A stretch of 64,000 nucleotides of DNA from Hanleya hanleyi (GCA_036873755.1 JAVTVY010019468.1:1-64000); one strand, 5' to 3'; shown: positions 12,590 through 26,180, numbered from the stretch's first letter. Made by a program: numbers and translations. Notes: a model not told the origin generated them from the letters alone.

Positions 12590-13328
12590 GTGAGTGTTTC
12601 AGATTTGATATGTTAACCCTCTCTGTACCGTATCAGTAAAATTATACCAACAGAAACAAAGTCCAACGATTGCCTGTCATTGGCATAGGAAAATTGGAAA
12701 TTTATATACAAAAAATTTCAGCATGTTACACGGTCCAGGGGTTCATAGAAGTCCCATCTTGCTACCATAAATAGGCTGTAAAATTCAATCAAAAACTCAA
12801 TACAGGAGTCCAGAATCATGATAAACTTAAGAAAAAGTCAAATCTGGCAAAAATGCTAATATTAAAGTATTAGAATATTAGATATTTTCTAGAAAAAATG
12901 AATATTGATTGGACAAACCTCAAATTCAGTGAGGAAAAAACTGAATATTTTGACCTCTATGAACCCCTGTACATCGTGTTGGAAAGCTTGGAGTATCAGT
13001 TTTGAAACTATGTAGAGGATGATAAGTATATCCTTTAGATGTTTGTGATGGTGGTGTTGATACCAGTTTGAAATTGTCACAATTACCAGTGTAGACGGAG
13101 TTAATTTCTTCCAACCTTTTGGGTCCAACTGTCTGTGCCATATATCTGAAAATAGAGAACAGACAGAAAGGATGCCATTGGCCATGTAGAAGTTAGAACA
13201 AGATTAGTCTGGTGACATCTATGACCATGACCTATTTTATCAAGGTCAATTTCTAGTTATTGCAATATCACATTGGATTATGGCAAGGATCTCCTGATCA
13301 CGTCAGAATAATTGTATTCCATTTTCAG
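12590..13328. other. ABCE1 intron, no gene
   Basis: A short intron of about 740 bp. No element with recognisable ends was seen. It ends in 'ttttcag' at 13328. Confidence 0.7.
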
Positions 13329-13440
13329 GCCACAATCACTATTGAATGGAATGAACAAGTTCCTGAATTCCCTGTCAATTACTTTCCGACGAGACCCCAA
13401 CAACTTCAGGCCCAGGATTAATAAACTCAACTCTGTCAAG
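13329..13440 (+). CDS. ABCE1: ABCE1 exon: C-terminal hinge region
   Basis: The translation [15 protein letters not shown] and then [21 protein letters not shown] matches the conserved C-terminal part of ABCE1. The exon is spliced with AG at 13327-13328 and GTGAGG from 13441 and ends in phase 0. FRRDP and RPRINK are near-invariant ABCE1 strings, so identification is secure. Confidence 0.97.
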
Positions 13441-15420
13441 GTGAGGTCACACTTTCCAAACAATATTAATTTGCTATCCAAATCGGAGACTTTATCTTTT
13501 TCAAGTACATATAACTAAATTTGCCTGAGTCAAGGTTCATCCACCTGTTTTTGTAAAAGGATTATTGTCACCCTTGAAAAAGTTACAATATCCCAGTCAT
13601 CTGAACCTTTGTACAAAACCTTGGAAAGTCATGGAATTGGAAAACTGATTTTTCAGGCTTGAAATGTTATGAAATTTCACATCGAGTCATGAAAAAAGCT
13701 GGAAAAGAGAGCATGTAGAATCACCTTGAAAGTCTTGTGAAAGTGTGTTAACTTATGTTGAAAGATTGTAATCAACAATGGAAGCCACATTGTTTTGATA
13801 TTTCCTCAACAGAACTATTTTCTCATGAATATACGAAACGAGTCGAATTAATCAGACTTCCCTTTGTAGGGAAACAAACTCTGTTAGCCGTACTCGTGTT
13901 GTTAAACTGTCTCTGTCATTATTCGCCTAAAACCGCTGAAAACGGCAAGTTTAGGTCGTTGATAACAGCCTTTTATCGTTGGTGGTGTTGTTGTTGCCGT
14001 ACATCATTGGAAAGCGGAAGTTCCAAGCTGTAACTTGAATTTGGGTTAGATCGGCATTCTCCGCCTCAATCCAGTGTATTCCCGAGAGAAAATACCGTAG
14101 AAGTCTTACAGAAACATCCATATATGGCAGAAGCTTATTATCATACAGCTCGGAGTTTCGAAAACATCCTTTTTTTTGAAAGCTCATTACCATATCACTT
14201 CGGGGGACGGCGGAGCTTGCTGAGTGACGTCAGTTGGAGTGTCTGGACATGCGCGGTCACTTCCTTAGCAACGGCTCAGAGCGAAAGGGCGGATGTTCGA
14301 TGGCTTGAACTGTTTGAAGCGTGAAAGAAACAATAAATCATGCCTATGCACAATTTTTGTATCCTTGGAACGTGCCAAGTTGTCAAGGAAATAGTAGAAA
14401 GGTCTCGTGGCTGTAGAAACTGAATAAAACTACAGCTTTTACGCTCCAGAGCGCCACTTTGATGGCGCACACCCAACTATTTGGCTAGCAAATGTTTATG
14501 ACCCATTTTCTCTAAAATCAGTTTTCCGGCCGAAATCGTTCCTAAGGAAAAATTGTTTGCCGCTATTTATTTATGGATCTTCAAGAAAAATTCAGGGAAT
14601 ATTCCTTCGATATGGACACACATTATTATATGGTTTTCAGTGGGAAGTTATGTTATGTGGCTGTTACCTGGGAACCTTTTGTGGCATTTTTTTTCAGTGA
14701 AAAGTATTATCAACTTTGTGTTTGTGTAAATCAATGATTATCACCATAATACCATATAAAAATGTTCTAATAATGTGCATACACGCTCAGTAATGTAAAA
14801 TATAAATGTTCTGTGCAATAAAAATCAAAACGCAGGTCAAACGATTTTTCCTCGTGACGCTTATTGAAAATGGCCAGGTGGCGCTGCGGGTGTGGTTCTA
14901 GTCATGTGACCACCCTGAAAATTTGCATACAATCATATTTTATCCATCCCTGCACCTGTACAAAATTTCATGGCCCTAGGTCTCGCAGAACCGGAGATCC
15001 AGCATATGCTATATAGTCAAGTAGCATGTCCCCTTAACAGACTGGTTCCCCTTGGCTAACAGAGTAGTTCCCCTTAACAAAGAAATGTGCAAGTTGATCA
15101 ATGGTATTCAGATATAACAAAAAGTAAGGAAGCGTCCTCATTAATCGTTTTTTCTTCAGTCGAGAATTTTCGTTGGTTTTCTGGAAGAAATCCTGATCAT
15201 ATCGGGAATTCTTCGAGAAAATATCGAGAGAAAACTATGAAAAAACCGAAAACGTTTTCAAAATTCTTGATTGACTTTCTCGATATCATTTTTTATTTGT
15301 CTTTTTTGACCCGTCGAGAATGAATGGTTTTATGTTGATCGAGAGAATGTGGAGAAATTTGGTTCGAGAAAGCTTTGAAAAAATATCGCGAAACCATCGA
15401 GAGGCGAATGAATACAATTA
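13441..15420. other. ABCE1 intron, 5' part
   Basis: Intron DNA with no gene recognised. Near 13615-13700 there is a decayed copy of the 'ttggaaagtcatggaatt' repeat seen at 6616. A dense patch of 'tcgagaa' type words lies at about 15150-15415, just left of the second Harbinger-like copy, and similar words recur near 19550-19740, so this may be another dispersed repeat. Confidence 0.5.
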
Positions 15421-16453
15421 GGCCTCTGTTAATTAATCTTTAGCTTCTCATGACCCGCCCGCATGTTTTTTTGTCGTAACAATAATTACGCATTGTTTTA
15501 ATTATTTGGCATTTTTTGCTGCAAAAAAAAATGTGCAGAAAAAGGCAACGGTCGAAATAACGCATGTCTACCTGCCGCCGGCAAGTGAATTTTTCCGGCG
15601 ACAGGTTGCAAAAAAATATGCCTGTCGCATGCGGCAAGTAGGATTTCGTCCAACAAAAACGATAAAATGCGACCAGTTTTCGTAAATACCTTTTTGAAGA
15701 CTAGATATATCTGAAGGAATGGACAATCCAAGAAATAATCCATTGAAAATTTATTTCAAGCCGATCTTTGGCCATTGCTGTTGGTGTTCTCTGTCAACAT
15801 TTCCCGCGACAAGTTACTTCCGGTTGCGCGTCGTCTTGCGCGGTAGTCCGGTGCATGCAAAAGTCGGACTTGTTGCATGCAAAAGTCGGACCTGCTACGA
15901 AACGGAATTGGACTGGGTTTTTTCAGTTCGTTTCGATGGTAAATAATATTGTTGCCTTCTTTTCTTGGATTTCTGTTCACAAGCTGACGTTTTTCTATGC
16001 AGACATTTCTGTTAATTGATAATTCCAATGGGACTCTGGTGGTTGATTCTAATTTATTGGAAGCAGCAATTTTACAAGGGGAGACTATTGATAAATATAA
16101 CTAAATTTTGTTGGGATACTGGTTAACTCCTCTCAAATTTTCCTTCTTTAAAAAGGGTGTTACTTGAATACAAATTCTATGATATAATGTCACAGGTGCC
16201 ATTTAAATTTCACATGATTTAGTCAACAACAAAGCTTTTTGCAGTTCTAATTGCAGAAATTAGGGAAATAGTTGTCTTTGACAAGTTGATATAAACTTTC
16301 CATTGGTGCTCGAAGTTTACCACATACATAACTTCTTTTTTATTGCAATGTCTTAATGCAGCCAAATAATTAATAATTAATAATGACAGCATTCAGCATC
16401 ATCACAATTTCCTCCCAAGGTCATGAGAAGCTAAAGATTAATTAACAGAGGCC
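15421..16453. mobile_element. Non-autonomous DNA transposon copy B (Harbinger-like)
   Basis: A 1033-bp near-identical copy of the element at 3496-4525 in the same orientation, with the same GGCCTCTG inverted ends and its own TTA target duplications (15418-15420 and 16454-16456). The few differences include a 4-bp 'acaa' insertion near 16281. Such similarity in a freely evolving intron implies recent movement, so an active transposase source probably exists or recently existed in this genome. Confidence 0.9.
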
Positions 16454-19400
16454 TTACGTCATTCACAGATTAACAGCTGTTACTCCTCTATGTATGAGGG
16501 TGCTTCATAAAGTATATGCTCAGGTAAAATTTAGCTGTATCTGCCGCTTTAACAATGTAATGGTAACATACCGAGACTGCATTGAATTATCACATTTTCA
16601 TCAGCTTTATTATTATACTTAATAAATGTTACGTATTCCAGCGATTGTCAGTCCGGTTGAACATCTGACCGCCCAAACGATCCATCTCCGGTCTTGACTA
16701 TTTAAAATCAAACGGGGAATATCGTCGGCATTATATTTTGCTTTCATACATGTTCTATCTATAATAATGAGCATATAAATTATGAATACACTTATGTGAT
16801 TTTATGTATTATCAGTCTATCATTGGGTCAGAGCACATGCATGGGATATTTAATTGTGCATAGAACCAGTAACCTGGTTCTCTAGTCTATGCGTATATTT
16901 CAGCAATGTAACACGCTAGGCAGGGTACCAGGCTAGGCGAAGACAAAGCGGCACTACTTCAATCGGTATTGTCATCAGCGTTGTCTGTCTGTCCATCTTT
17001 CTTGTGGACATGATATCTCAAGAAGAATTATAGCCAGGCATTGTAAATTTATACCACATATGCATCTGGTGAAGGGTCAGAAACCTATTGAAAATGACTC
17101 ACCCTGACCTATTTTATCAAGGTCAAATTCTAGTATTTGCTATATTTTTGAAGTATTAAAGCTATGGTCTCCAAATTCATATTATATATGCAACTGGTGA
17201 TTGACTAGAAGCCTATCCCAGTTGACTGACGTTGACCTATTTTTTAAAGGTCATATTCTGTTATGATATAACATTTAGAAATAAAGCTAGGCCTTACAAA
17301 TTTAATACCATGTATACATTTGGCGAAGGTACAGAGTGGTGCTGTATATGACTGACCTTGACCTATTTTATCAAGGTCAAATTTTAGTATTTGCTATATC
17401 TGAAGGATTGAAGCTAGGGTCTCCAAATTCATATTAGGCCTTTCAAATTCATATTGGGCCTTTCGTTTTTTATTTGTTGGTTCTCGGATCCGCCGCCCCA
17501 CTTTTTCCGAAAAGTGAAAAAAAAATCATCGGGATTTTGTCCTTTTTTATTCCCGCCGACGTACAAATTTCGTACGTACCTTATTTTTATATCCTCTGAT
17601 AAAAAAAAATCACAATTCTCGACAGGATAACTCAGTAGGAAGGCTGAGGTTTACGAAAATATACACTGTCGAAGAGTGAAACTTTAGACATCGCGCGCAT
17701 CCATGTTGGACCTTTCTCTGGTGATAGAAATGTCAAGGGAGATAATTCTGCAAAGTTGTTTGTAGCGCTCTGTCGGAACGAAATGGCGGGAACGGCGGAC
17801 AGTTTTACATCTGTCTCGTCGTAAAAAAAAAGGGCGGAAGTCAAGACTAGATCTTCTCAGCAATGTAACGATCGGCAGCGATACTGTTGGGGACATCGTC
17901 TGCAAATGTATTACGTTGGCTGACACGGTTTTCTCCGTGAAGTCGTCAAAACATGAAGATGGTGCCGTCACTGAATGTGACCTGTCTATATACCCTGATG
18001 TCAGTGTTGCACTCGTTCCCGAGTAAATTCCTTCAAGTTAATAGTTATCCTATCTGATAAGGATGCCGAGGCGAGCTGTTCCATTATGATGGATATGACG
18101 AAGAGAAGAGATGCCCTCCATTCGCTTTTCATAACCCCAATATAGGCGGCCTACATTTCGTGATTCAAGGGCCATGGGTGGTAGCTTCTTGTTGATGCCG
18201 AAGCTTGTATATATTTTTCACAGCCGAAAGGATGTCCATTTTTATCAATAAAATGTTCGAAACTTTTGTACAATTAGTCAATAGGAAAAGTATTGAGTAC
18301 TTTTTAACTCTCAATAAATACAGATACATGTATCTTGCAGATACAACAACATGCCACCAATTATGACCCTTGGACCAATAATTATTTACAAGTTCAGAAA
18401 CTCTGGTCATCAAAAGTTTTCTTTTGAGAGGATGTTGAAAAAAGACAGCAAAACCAGAGGAGACTCGCCTTGTCAAACCAGTTTGTGGTATGTTCAATGA
18501 AAGGACATTGAGGTCTTCAAAGTGCATATATTTTTATATGCTTCTATATGATATTGCACATGTAAAAATAGTGATACAACTGAACTCGGCTGTATTGAAG
18601 TTATTACACTATGAGTGTAATTTTGTGTTGTTTTTTTTGTTTTTCTCCTGTCGACCTGGTTTTTTCATCACTCAAATCCATGAACCAACAAATAAAAAAC
18701 AAAAGGCCTTACTTATGCAACTAGTGATTGACTTGAAGCCTGTCCCAGTTGACTGACCTTGACCTATTTTTCAAGGTCATATACTGTTTATTATGATCTA
18801 ACATGGAGAAATTTTGCTAGACTTTCCAAATTAATACTATGTATACATCTGGTGAAGGTTCATGATGTACTGAAGATGACTGACCTTGACCTATTTTATC
18901 AAGGTCAAATTTTAGTATTTGCTATATTATCTGAAGGAATGAAGCTAGGGTCTCCAAATTATTTATGCAACTGGTGATTGACATCCCATTTGACTGACCT
19001 TGACCTGTTTTTTCAAGGTCATATAGTGTTTATTATGGTATAACATGAAGAGTATATCTAGGCTTTCCAAATTAATATTATGTGTACATCTGGTGATGCT
19101 CCAGAGATGTATTGAAGATGACTGACCTTGACCAATTTTATCCAGGTCAGATTCTATTTAGTACAATATTCCATGAAGGATTATATCTAGTACAGTGTCC
19201 AAATTTATGCCACTTATGGCTGGACCTGGAGTCTATTGAAGAATATCACTGACCTTGACCTATTTCCAAAAGGTCAAATGTTATATGTTAAGTCTAAGAT
19301 CTCCAAATTCATGTTCCATATGCAATTAAGTTAGAATTGACCTGCAAATTGTTGAAGATGAATGATCTTGATGAATGAACTTCTAAAATTAGAGAACAGT

Positions 19401-20469
19401 TAACCCTACTAGATCACATTTTTGTTAACCTACCTGGTGTTGTCAAAGTTCTAAAAATACATCTTATGCAAATCATGATTGCTGAGTGTAGACAATAACT
19501 GATATCCGAGGGGTATTGTTGCCCATTGGGCTATTTTAATCATTTTTCTCCACCGAGAACAAATTCTCGAAGTATTCTCGACTGATTCGCAATTTTTTTT
19601 TCTTTCGATAAAAATTTCTCAAATGAAAACCGATCAATAAAGCAAAAGAAAACCGATTTCGCGAATCATTCGGTTTCTCTCTCATCTTTGGAATTCGTGA
19701 TGTCGAGAAAAGATCACCGATTTCTCGATGAAAAACCAAACGATATTTTGAGACACTTCCTAAAGCTATGGAATGTTCTGGACGTGAAATTTATGAAAAT
19801 ATTGGCCACAGATAATAATTATATTACAAAGATGCCTTCATGTACACATAGCCCAGTCGAGCTCCCAGGGTTGACCTGGGATGTCGTTGTGCACATCCCA
19901 GGTAAGAATAGGCCTCGGTTCCTAAGACCGCTTGTTGTAAGGGGTGACTAACTGAGCACCGGAATAGGACCCCACCCGTCGGGTTACCAGGTGTAAAAAA
20001 GAATGGGACCCTACTCGTGGGGTTCCCAGCTGTGAAAAGGAATAGGACCCAAACGTCGTGATGTGACTGAAATACTGTTGAAAGCGACATTAAATCATAT
20101 GCACTCGCTCACCCTTCATGTACACGTTCATACTGGAAGGTGTAATAATATGAAAAGATAGGGGGGGGGACAGATCTGGGTTTATGTACATGTGCATGTA
20201 CCTTTACAGAAAATTGAGTTTCATCAGTTTTCAGATAAAAAGACGGAAAAAGGAGTGTTGTTGAATTCATTTGAATATTGAGTTATGCGATATTAAATAG
20301 CAATGAAGAATTTTGAGGTTGACCTATTAGTGTTTGCAATTCTCGCAACCAACCATTTGTAAATTTCCTGTATACAATGCGATATGATAGTTTTACTAAC
20401 TCGATACATTTGTTAGTAATAAAACAAGATAAGCTAACATTGATAACTCTGTCAAACTTTGCTTTGCAG
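16454..20469. repeat. ABCE1 last intron with TGACCTTGACC repeats
   Basis: From about 16980 to 19270 the intron carries a diverged repeat of about 130-150 bp with 'tgaccttgacctattttatcaaggtca' at its core, together with phrases such as 'gcatctggtgaagg' and 'atgaagctagggtctcc'. It is interrupted at about 17460-18700 by unrelated sequence. A SINE lies at about 19880-20110. No gene is recognised. The acceptor 'tttgcag' ends at 20469. Confidence 0.65.
19880..20110 (+). mobile_element. SINE-like element, mollusc-type tail
   Basis: The tail reads 'acgtcgtgatgtgactgaaatactg' followed by 'ttgaaagcgacattaaat'. It is preceded by repeated 'aataggaccc' and 'aaaaagaatgggaccct' phrases and followed by 'cactcgctcacc'. 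Related copies are at 21150-21350 and, inverted, at 40215-40350. The tail matches a dispersed short element I know from mollusc genomes. I cannot see a clear tRNA-type promoter in this copy, so it may be 5'-truncated. Confidence 0.6.
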
Positions 20470-20517
20470 GATGTTGAACAGAAGAAGTCTGGAAACTACT
20501 TTTTCCTGGAGGATTAA
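20470..20517 (+). CDS. ABCE1: ABCE1 last coding exon
   Basis: DVEQKKSGNYFFLED followed by the stop TAA (20515-20517). This is the invariant ABCE1 C-terminus (EQKKSGNYFFL). The exon follows acceptor AG at 20468-20469 in phase 0, matching the previous donor. Several AATAAA words lie downstream (for example 22705-22710), but I cannot say which ends the transcript. Confidence 0.97.
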   Translation, partial: DVEQKKSGNYFFLED

Positions 20518-23500
20518 GTTCCCTCACAATTCTGCTGAATACAATTCCAGCATAGATTTTGTGGTGATGGCATCTATTTTATTTATGGGCTGTGCAGGAT
20601 TGCTCTTGTACAAGATGGTGTCCCCATGAAAGTCCAGAGTGACCATGATCTGGATGTCTTTATGGAGTGAAATTGTGATGATCTAAGTGATGCTCTCATA
20701 ATGCAACCTTAACCTATCAGATGTAACCTTGACCTGTCAGACGTAACCTTGACCTGTCAGACATAACCTTGATCTGCCTTAAGGCATAACATCCATCTGT
20801 GCCTCCTTCAAGTAAGATGTGAGCTTGACTGGGTCCTCATGAAATGGAATTTGAACCCCACAGAAGTTTTCATGAAACCAGGGCTTCATGAAATGCGTAA
20901 TCTTCACCTAATTCTTTGAATTCAGTAACCCTAACCTTACTTATTAGAACAATGAAACAAATTCTAGGTGAAGCAAAGTGACATTCTCCTGGGTCATCAT
21001 TAATGAATGGTTACCTTTACTCAGGTCTCCTTGAATGAAGTAACCTTGACCTATACCTTCATGACCTTGACCTGCTCCACTATCCCAATGTACATGATGG
21101 CATGGATGGAACAATTCCAATGAAGCAAGCGAGTTATCCTGAATGGAGTGTCGATGAGATGAAGTTGTTTTGAATCTTGTGCCCAGCATAACAATTGTCA
21201 TCAATACTTGGATGGGTGATCGGGTGCTGAACTGGCTGGGCTGATCAGTGTCAAGGTTAATAGGAACTGTGAGCACTCTCGTGTTCTGGCACATGTAGAC
21301 ACATGTGATATGACTGAAACAAGGTTGAAAATGACGTTAATCCCTACTACTCACTCCTTGTCATCACAACCTTCAGCTGCTCATATGACATTCTTCATAG
21401 TCAAAGTATATAAAGCATGATAAAGAGACCAGAAATGAGAATATTCTGTGGTAAATATAGTATGTGTTTACAACCTGTCTATAACAAAGAACACAAGATT
21501 GCATTTTCTTTCCGGACATTTTAACCAGTGCCGTCGTGAGAAATCAAAATTCATGTCCGGTCTCGTCTTGCATTAATCATGCAGTACTTCCTCAAAAACA
21601 GATTCTTGGCATTCAGAAAAAAAGTATTGACATTAATTCTAAAGGTCTTCTATTACAGTTAATGTATATATGTATTGTTGTGATATAAGATTGTTACTCA
21701 TATGGTACAGGATTGTGTATTTGTACATTCATGTATTGGTATATGTAAAATCTGAACTTAACCAGGAAATTCTATGGTGAATTCTTCAACCATTTCTCGA
21801 TCTGAAATGTTTGTACAGGTAAGATTTATTTGAAGGAAGTGAAAGAAATTTTGCAAAATTAGATTTTAAAACAGTCTATTTATTTTCTCCTAGATGGGAA
21901 TTAGGAAAGTGGTTGAATTATTAGAACATATTTGTATACATGTGTACATAAATTTAACATTAGCTAAAATCATTCATAGCCCTACAGCCCTGTTTGCATT
22001 TGATTGATATGTTCTAAGAACATAGAACGTTCTGTCTATTAAATGTTGTGAATGGCATGATTGCCATATTTGTACAGTGTTTCATTATTGTAAAGAACAG
22101 CAATATTATTGTAAAATAAAAAAAAATCAACGAAACATTAAATATATGATGCAAGTGCTGTTGACAGGAAAAATACATGTCGAACATGTCCATGTGTATG
22201 AGGTTAAGAATTACTGGTACACCGGTCTTTTTCATCTCGCACAAAGAATTTCTCATTGATTAATTTGGCATTCCTTGCAATTTTGCACTGGTTGCAGTTA
22301 GAATTGATTTCTCAGTGGTTCATATAACACGAGCCATCATTGATAAAAAGATAAGACAGGCTTTTATTGCCTGATCCATCTCTAAAAAGCTAATCTAACA
22401 CAGAGATTTGGGAAGGAAGTCCGACAATACAGTCTTACTGTAATTTAGTCTAGCAGGAGTCCCAGCTGTAATTAATCTTAACCTGGACTTTCTTTCATCA
22501 GTTACTGCTCTTGCTAAACTGCATGTATCCCAATTAAGGTGTCTCCTTAAAATAAGTGTTAATGGCAATATTGGAAGTAGATAAAAAATACCTGGTGATG
22601 TGGCAAACCTTGGCTTATGGAACACCGGCATAATGTACTGAAATGTCTGAAAATGTGGAATGGCAAATTTGGCATTGACCAATTTATGATTATATGAATA
22701 TGAAAATAAAATCTTATCTTATTTCTGAAAATCATGTCTTGGTATTTTCATGGTCTGAATGTACAGGTCTCATGGGTGGGGTGGGGCATATTTATATGCC
22801 CAATGTGAGACCAGGTGTTCTAATGTTATGGCGAGTTTTGTCCATCTGTTAAAATTTGTATGATGTGCGTTCTCAGGCTCCAGTTAAACGTCATGGATTG
22901 AGACCAAACTTTGTGAACATTTGGTCACTGTCAGTCACAATGGTCACTGTGGCTGGAAATCAGTAAATCATTGATTTTTGTCCTGTTTATGCTGCAAGTA
23001 TTGTCAGAGATGTGAATTGTATGGAAGCAGAAGCCTTTTGGTTTTTATCCCCCGTTGGACTCCAGTCCGGGTATATATAATCATAGCCACAACTGTTCCT
23101 ATCAATAATACCTTCGGATGATAGTCACACCTGGCCTTCATTCATCTCCGTGTGCTATAACCCGTACCGTATAAAACGGTCAGTTGATGCTCCTTACCGG
23201 ATATTTTCTGAACGAGAACCACTCCACCTTGACGCTGGTCGTATTTAACATTCCGATCGCCGATGCCTGGGGTCAACTTGGGCCATTTGTGGAGCAACCG
23301 CCGCTTCGATTCAACTTTCGGCCGCCATGTTTTCTTCTTCGCCCGGATGCACATGCGCAAACCATGCCTTCCAATAAAACCGGAAATGTGCGCGCCCCAA
23401 ACCCTACATGCAGGTGGCAGGGAATGGGTTTAGCATCTGTGGATGTTGCAGTTTGATGATAGAATCGGGGAAAATATTTTAACTGCAGTAAATCTTTTGT

Positions 23501-24340
23501 GAGAGGACCTAAAGGTTATAGCAGAGTTTCTTTGAAATCATTAACAAGCCCCCAAACTGTTGGACACCTATTTCCAAATTACTATGCCGACATTTCCACG
23601 CTATTTTTTAGCCCCAGTAGGGACCTAATGATACTGTCATTGGGTCCCACGTATATCCTAGCCACCATCGTCGTGTAGAAGCCCGAATCGTATAAACAAT
23701 GATTTAGTTGCTCCTTACCATGCATTTTCCGATAAAACGTATCATGAACTAGTCCGAATCGTCCGAACGGCCAACATCTGTTGTCTTTTGGAGTGGGTTT
23801 CGCCGCCTTTTGTACCAGTCTCCGCTGAAAATTTCAAACAGCTCCGCCATGTTTGTTTTCACGCTGGAGTGTCGACTGCGCAAACGGTGGCGTGTATGGT
23901 GTTTATTGCGGTCACCGTTTGGTTGTGCAACCCATTAAGAATCAAGGCTTTAGATATCTCTTTTAAGATACCATGCTCGAAAATATTAAAATGGTGCAAA
24001 ACTTAATACTGAAGGGATCCGGTCCATGCAGTAATGTTGAAACTTTGAAAGTGTCAGAATCCCTTGGATCAAAACACACAGTAGTCTACAGTTGTCGAGT
24101 TGTGAGGTTGTGTCACAAGAGTGACGTCCCTTCGTACGAAACGGTGAGGCAGTTTACTTGCAACGGCATGGACTAAAGTAAACTGATTTAAAATTTGAAT
24201 AAATACGTTTTAATTTGGAATCATTTGAACTCCTTGATATAGAAGATGAAGGTATGGATATTCTCTATTGTCAATTTATAGAATATGCCCCACCGTAGTA
24301 TCCGCCGATGACTCTTGTGATGCAACGTCACAACTTGGGA
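20518..24340. other. ABCE1 3' UTR and intergenic DNA
   Basis: No further coding exon was recognised. The first few hundred bases are probably 3' UTR. A small 'aaccttgacctgtcagac' tandem patch lies at about 20708-20780. A SINE is at about 21150-21350. The region 23150-23960 is moderately GC-rich and has short frames without domains. Nothing else is supported. Confidence 0.5.
21150..21350 (+). mobile_element. Possible 5S rRNA-derived SINE
   Basis: The segment near 21210 ('tacttggatgggtgatcg' then 'ggtgctgaac') resembles the 3' half of 5S rRNA, which in 5S-derived SINEs (SINE3 type) supplies the internal promoter. It is followed by a tail close to that of the 19880 copy ('gtgatatgactgaaac' ... 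'gacgttaat' ... 'ctcactcc'). The head assignment is an inference from short similarity. Confidence 0.5.
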
Positions 24341-24349
24341 ATACCATAT

Positions 24350-24860
24350 TAATTTGAAGCGTAACTTGGATTTTCGAATCGGACCGAAAAAGGTATCTTG
24401 CCCAGCTAGGTCCCATGTGGGACCTGTGTACCAAATTTCAGAGAGATCCATGAAGCAGTTCCTGAGAATTCACGATAAGAATTTTTCAAGTGAAAATTCA
24501 AGCTGGCCACCTGGCGGCCATATTGGATTTTCGAATGGGACCAAAAATGGTATCTTGCACAACTGGACCCCAAGGGGAACCTGTGTACAAAATTTGAGAA
24601 AGATCCATGCAGTACTTCCCAAGAAATCACGATAACAAAGTTTCATTGGGAATCCAAGATGGCTGCCTGGTGGCCATATTGGATTTTCGAATCGGACCAG
24701 AAAAGGTGTCTTGCACAACTAGACCCCAAGGGGAACCTGTGTGCCAAATTTGAGAAAGATCCATGCAGTACTTCCTGAGAAATCGCGATAACAAGAATTG
24801 TTTATGGACGGACTGAAGACGGAGGACGGACGGACGGACGGTATGACAGATGGACGAAAA
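24350..24860. repeat. ~156-bp tandem repeat, three copies, plus GGAC simple repeat
   Basis: Three units begin near 24370, 24526 and 24682, each starting 'ttggattttcgaat.gga' and containing 'gatccatg.agta.tt.c.gag'. The sentence 'aagatggctgcctggtggccatatt' precedes units. It ends in a (GGAC)n patch at about 24822-24842. The frames at 24354-24718 on both strands are repeat artefacts. Confidence 0.8.
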
Positions 24861-25079
24861 TTGATTTGATGGTGATCTGGTGATGGTGGGCTAAAAAAGG
24901 AAGAAAAAAACTACATGAAATGGTTATCCAGTAGACCCTACCTCCCCCCCCCTACAGCCATTAAAAATATGAATGACAGTATACTCCCCCATCCATCAAG
25001 CCGCTGCATTTAGTAATGTCAGAAGTTTATAAAATATCTGTATTTTAATCTGTACTTCTGGTAATATAGATACACAGAT

Positions 25080-26180
25080 ACACTCCACCTTTGTGTCTGA
25101 AGTGGTAATCATGAAGCCTGTCATGTCATTCCTCATTATGATATGGTACGTACAACCTAGGAATAATGACCACAAAAGTGAGACCATCCTAACATCCTAT
25201 CAGATATAAGGCAGGCCAGTCATTTCAATACTGAGGCCTGTCATTTTAATCCGGAGGCCTGTCATTTCATTCCTCATTATGATATGGTGTACAACCTAGG
25301 AATAATGACCACAAAAGTGACACCATCCTAACATCCTATCACATATAAGGCAGGCCTGTCATTTCAATCATGAGGCCTGTCATTTCAATCCAGAGGCCTG
25401 TCATTTCATTCCTCATTATCATATGGTGTACAACCTAGGAATAATGACCACAAAAGTGACACCATACTAACACATATAAGGCAGGCCTGTCATTTCAATC
25501 ATGAGGCCTGTCATTTCAATCCAGAGGCCTGTCAATTCATTCCTCATTATCATATGGTGTACAACCTAGGAATAATGACCACAAAAGTGAGACCATCCTA
25601 ACATCCTATCAGATATAATGCAGGCCAGTCATTTCAATACTGAGGCCTGTCATTTTAATCCTGAGGCCTGTCATTTCATTCCTCATTATGATATGTTGTA
25701 CAACCTAGGAATAATGACCACAAAAGTGAGACCATCCTAACATCCTATCAGATATAAGGCAGGCCAGTCATTTCAATACTGAGGCCTGTCATTTTAATCC
25801 GGAGGCCTGTCATTTCATTCCTCATTATGATATGGTGTACAACCTAGGAATAATGACCACAAAAGTGAGACCATCCTATCAGATATAAGGCAGGCCTCTC
25901 ATTTCAATCCAGAGGCCTGCCCTTTCATTCCTCATTATGATATGGTGTGCAAGCTAGGAATAATGACCACAATGATGAGACCCTGACATAACACCCTGCC
26001 AGATATAAAGCAGGCCTGTCATTTCAATACTGAGGCCTGTCACTTCAATTATGATATGGTGTACAACCTAAGAATAATGAGCACAAAGAGGAGACCCTGT
26101 CCTAACATCTTGCCAGAATAAGGCAGACCTGTCATACTGATGCCTGTCATTTCAATTCTGAGACCTGTCATTTCAATCCC
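25080..26180. repeat. ~140-bp satellite, about seven units
   Basis: The unit contains 'cctcattatgatatggtgtac', 'aacctaggaataatgaccac', 'agatataaggcaggcc' and two or three 'gaggcctgtcatttcaat' sub-repeats. Unit starts lie near 25132, 25273, 25411, 25541, 25680, 25818 and 25938, so spacing varies from about 120 to 141 bp with the number of sub-repeats. Divergence increases toward the right edge. No coding potential. Confidence 0.88.

Noticed and set aside
24354..24718. Overlapping plus and minus frames of 74-93 residues
   Set aside because: They fall in a 156-bp tandem repeat; the frame openness is a by-product of the period being a multiple of three.
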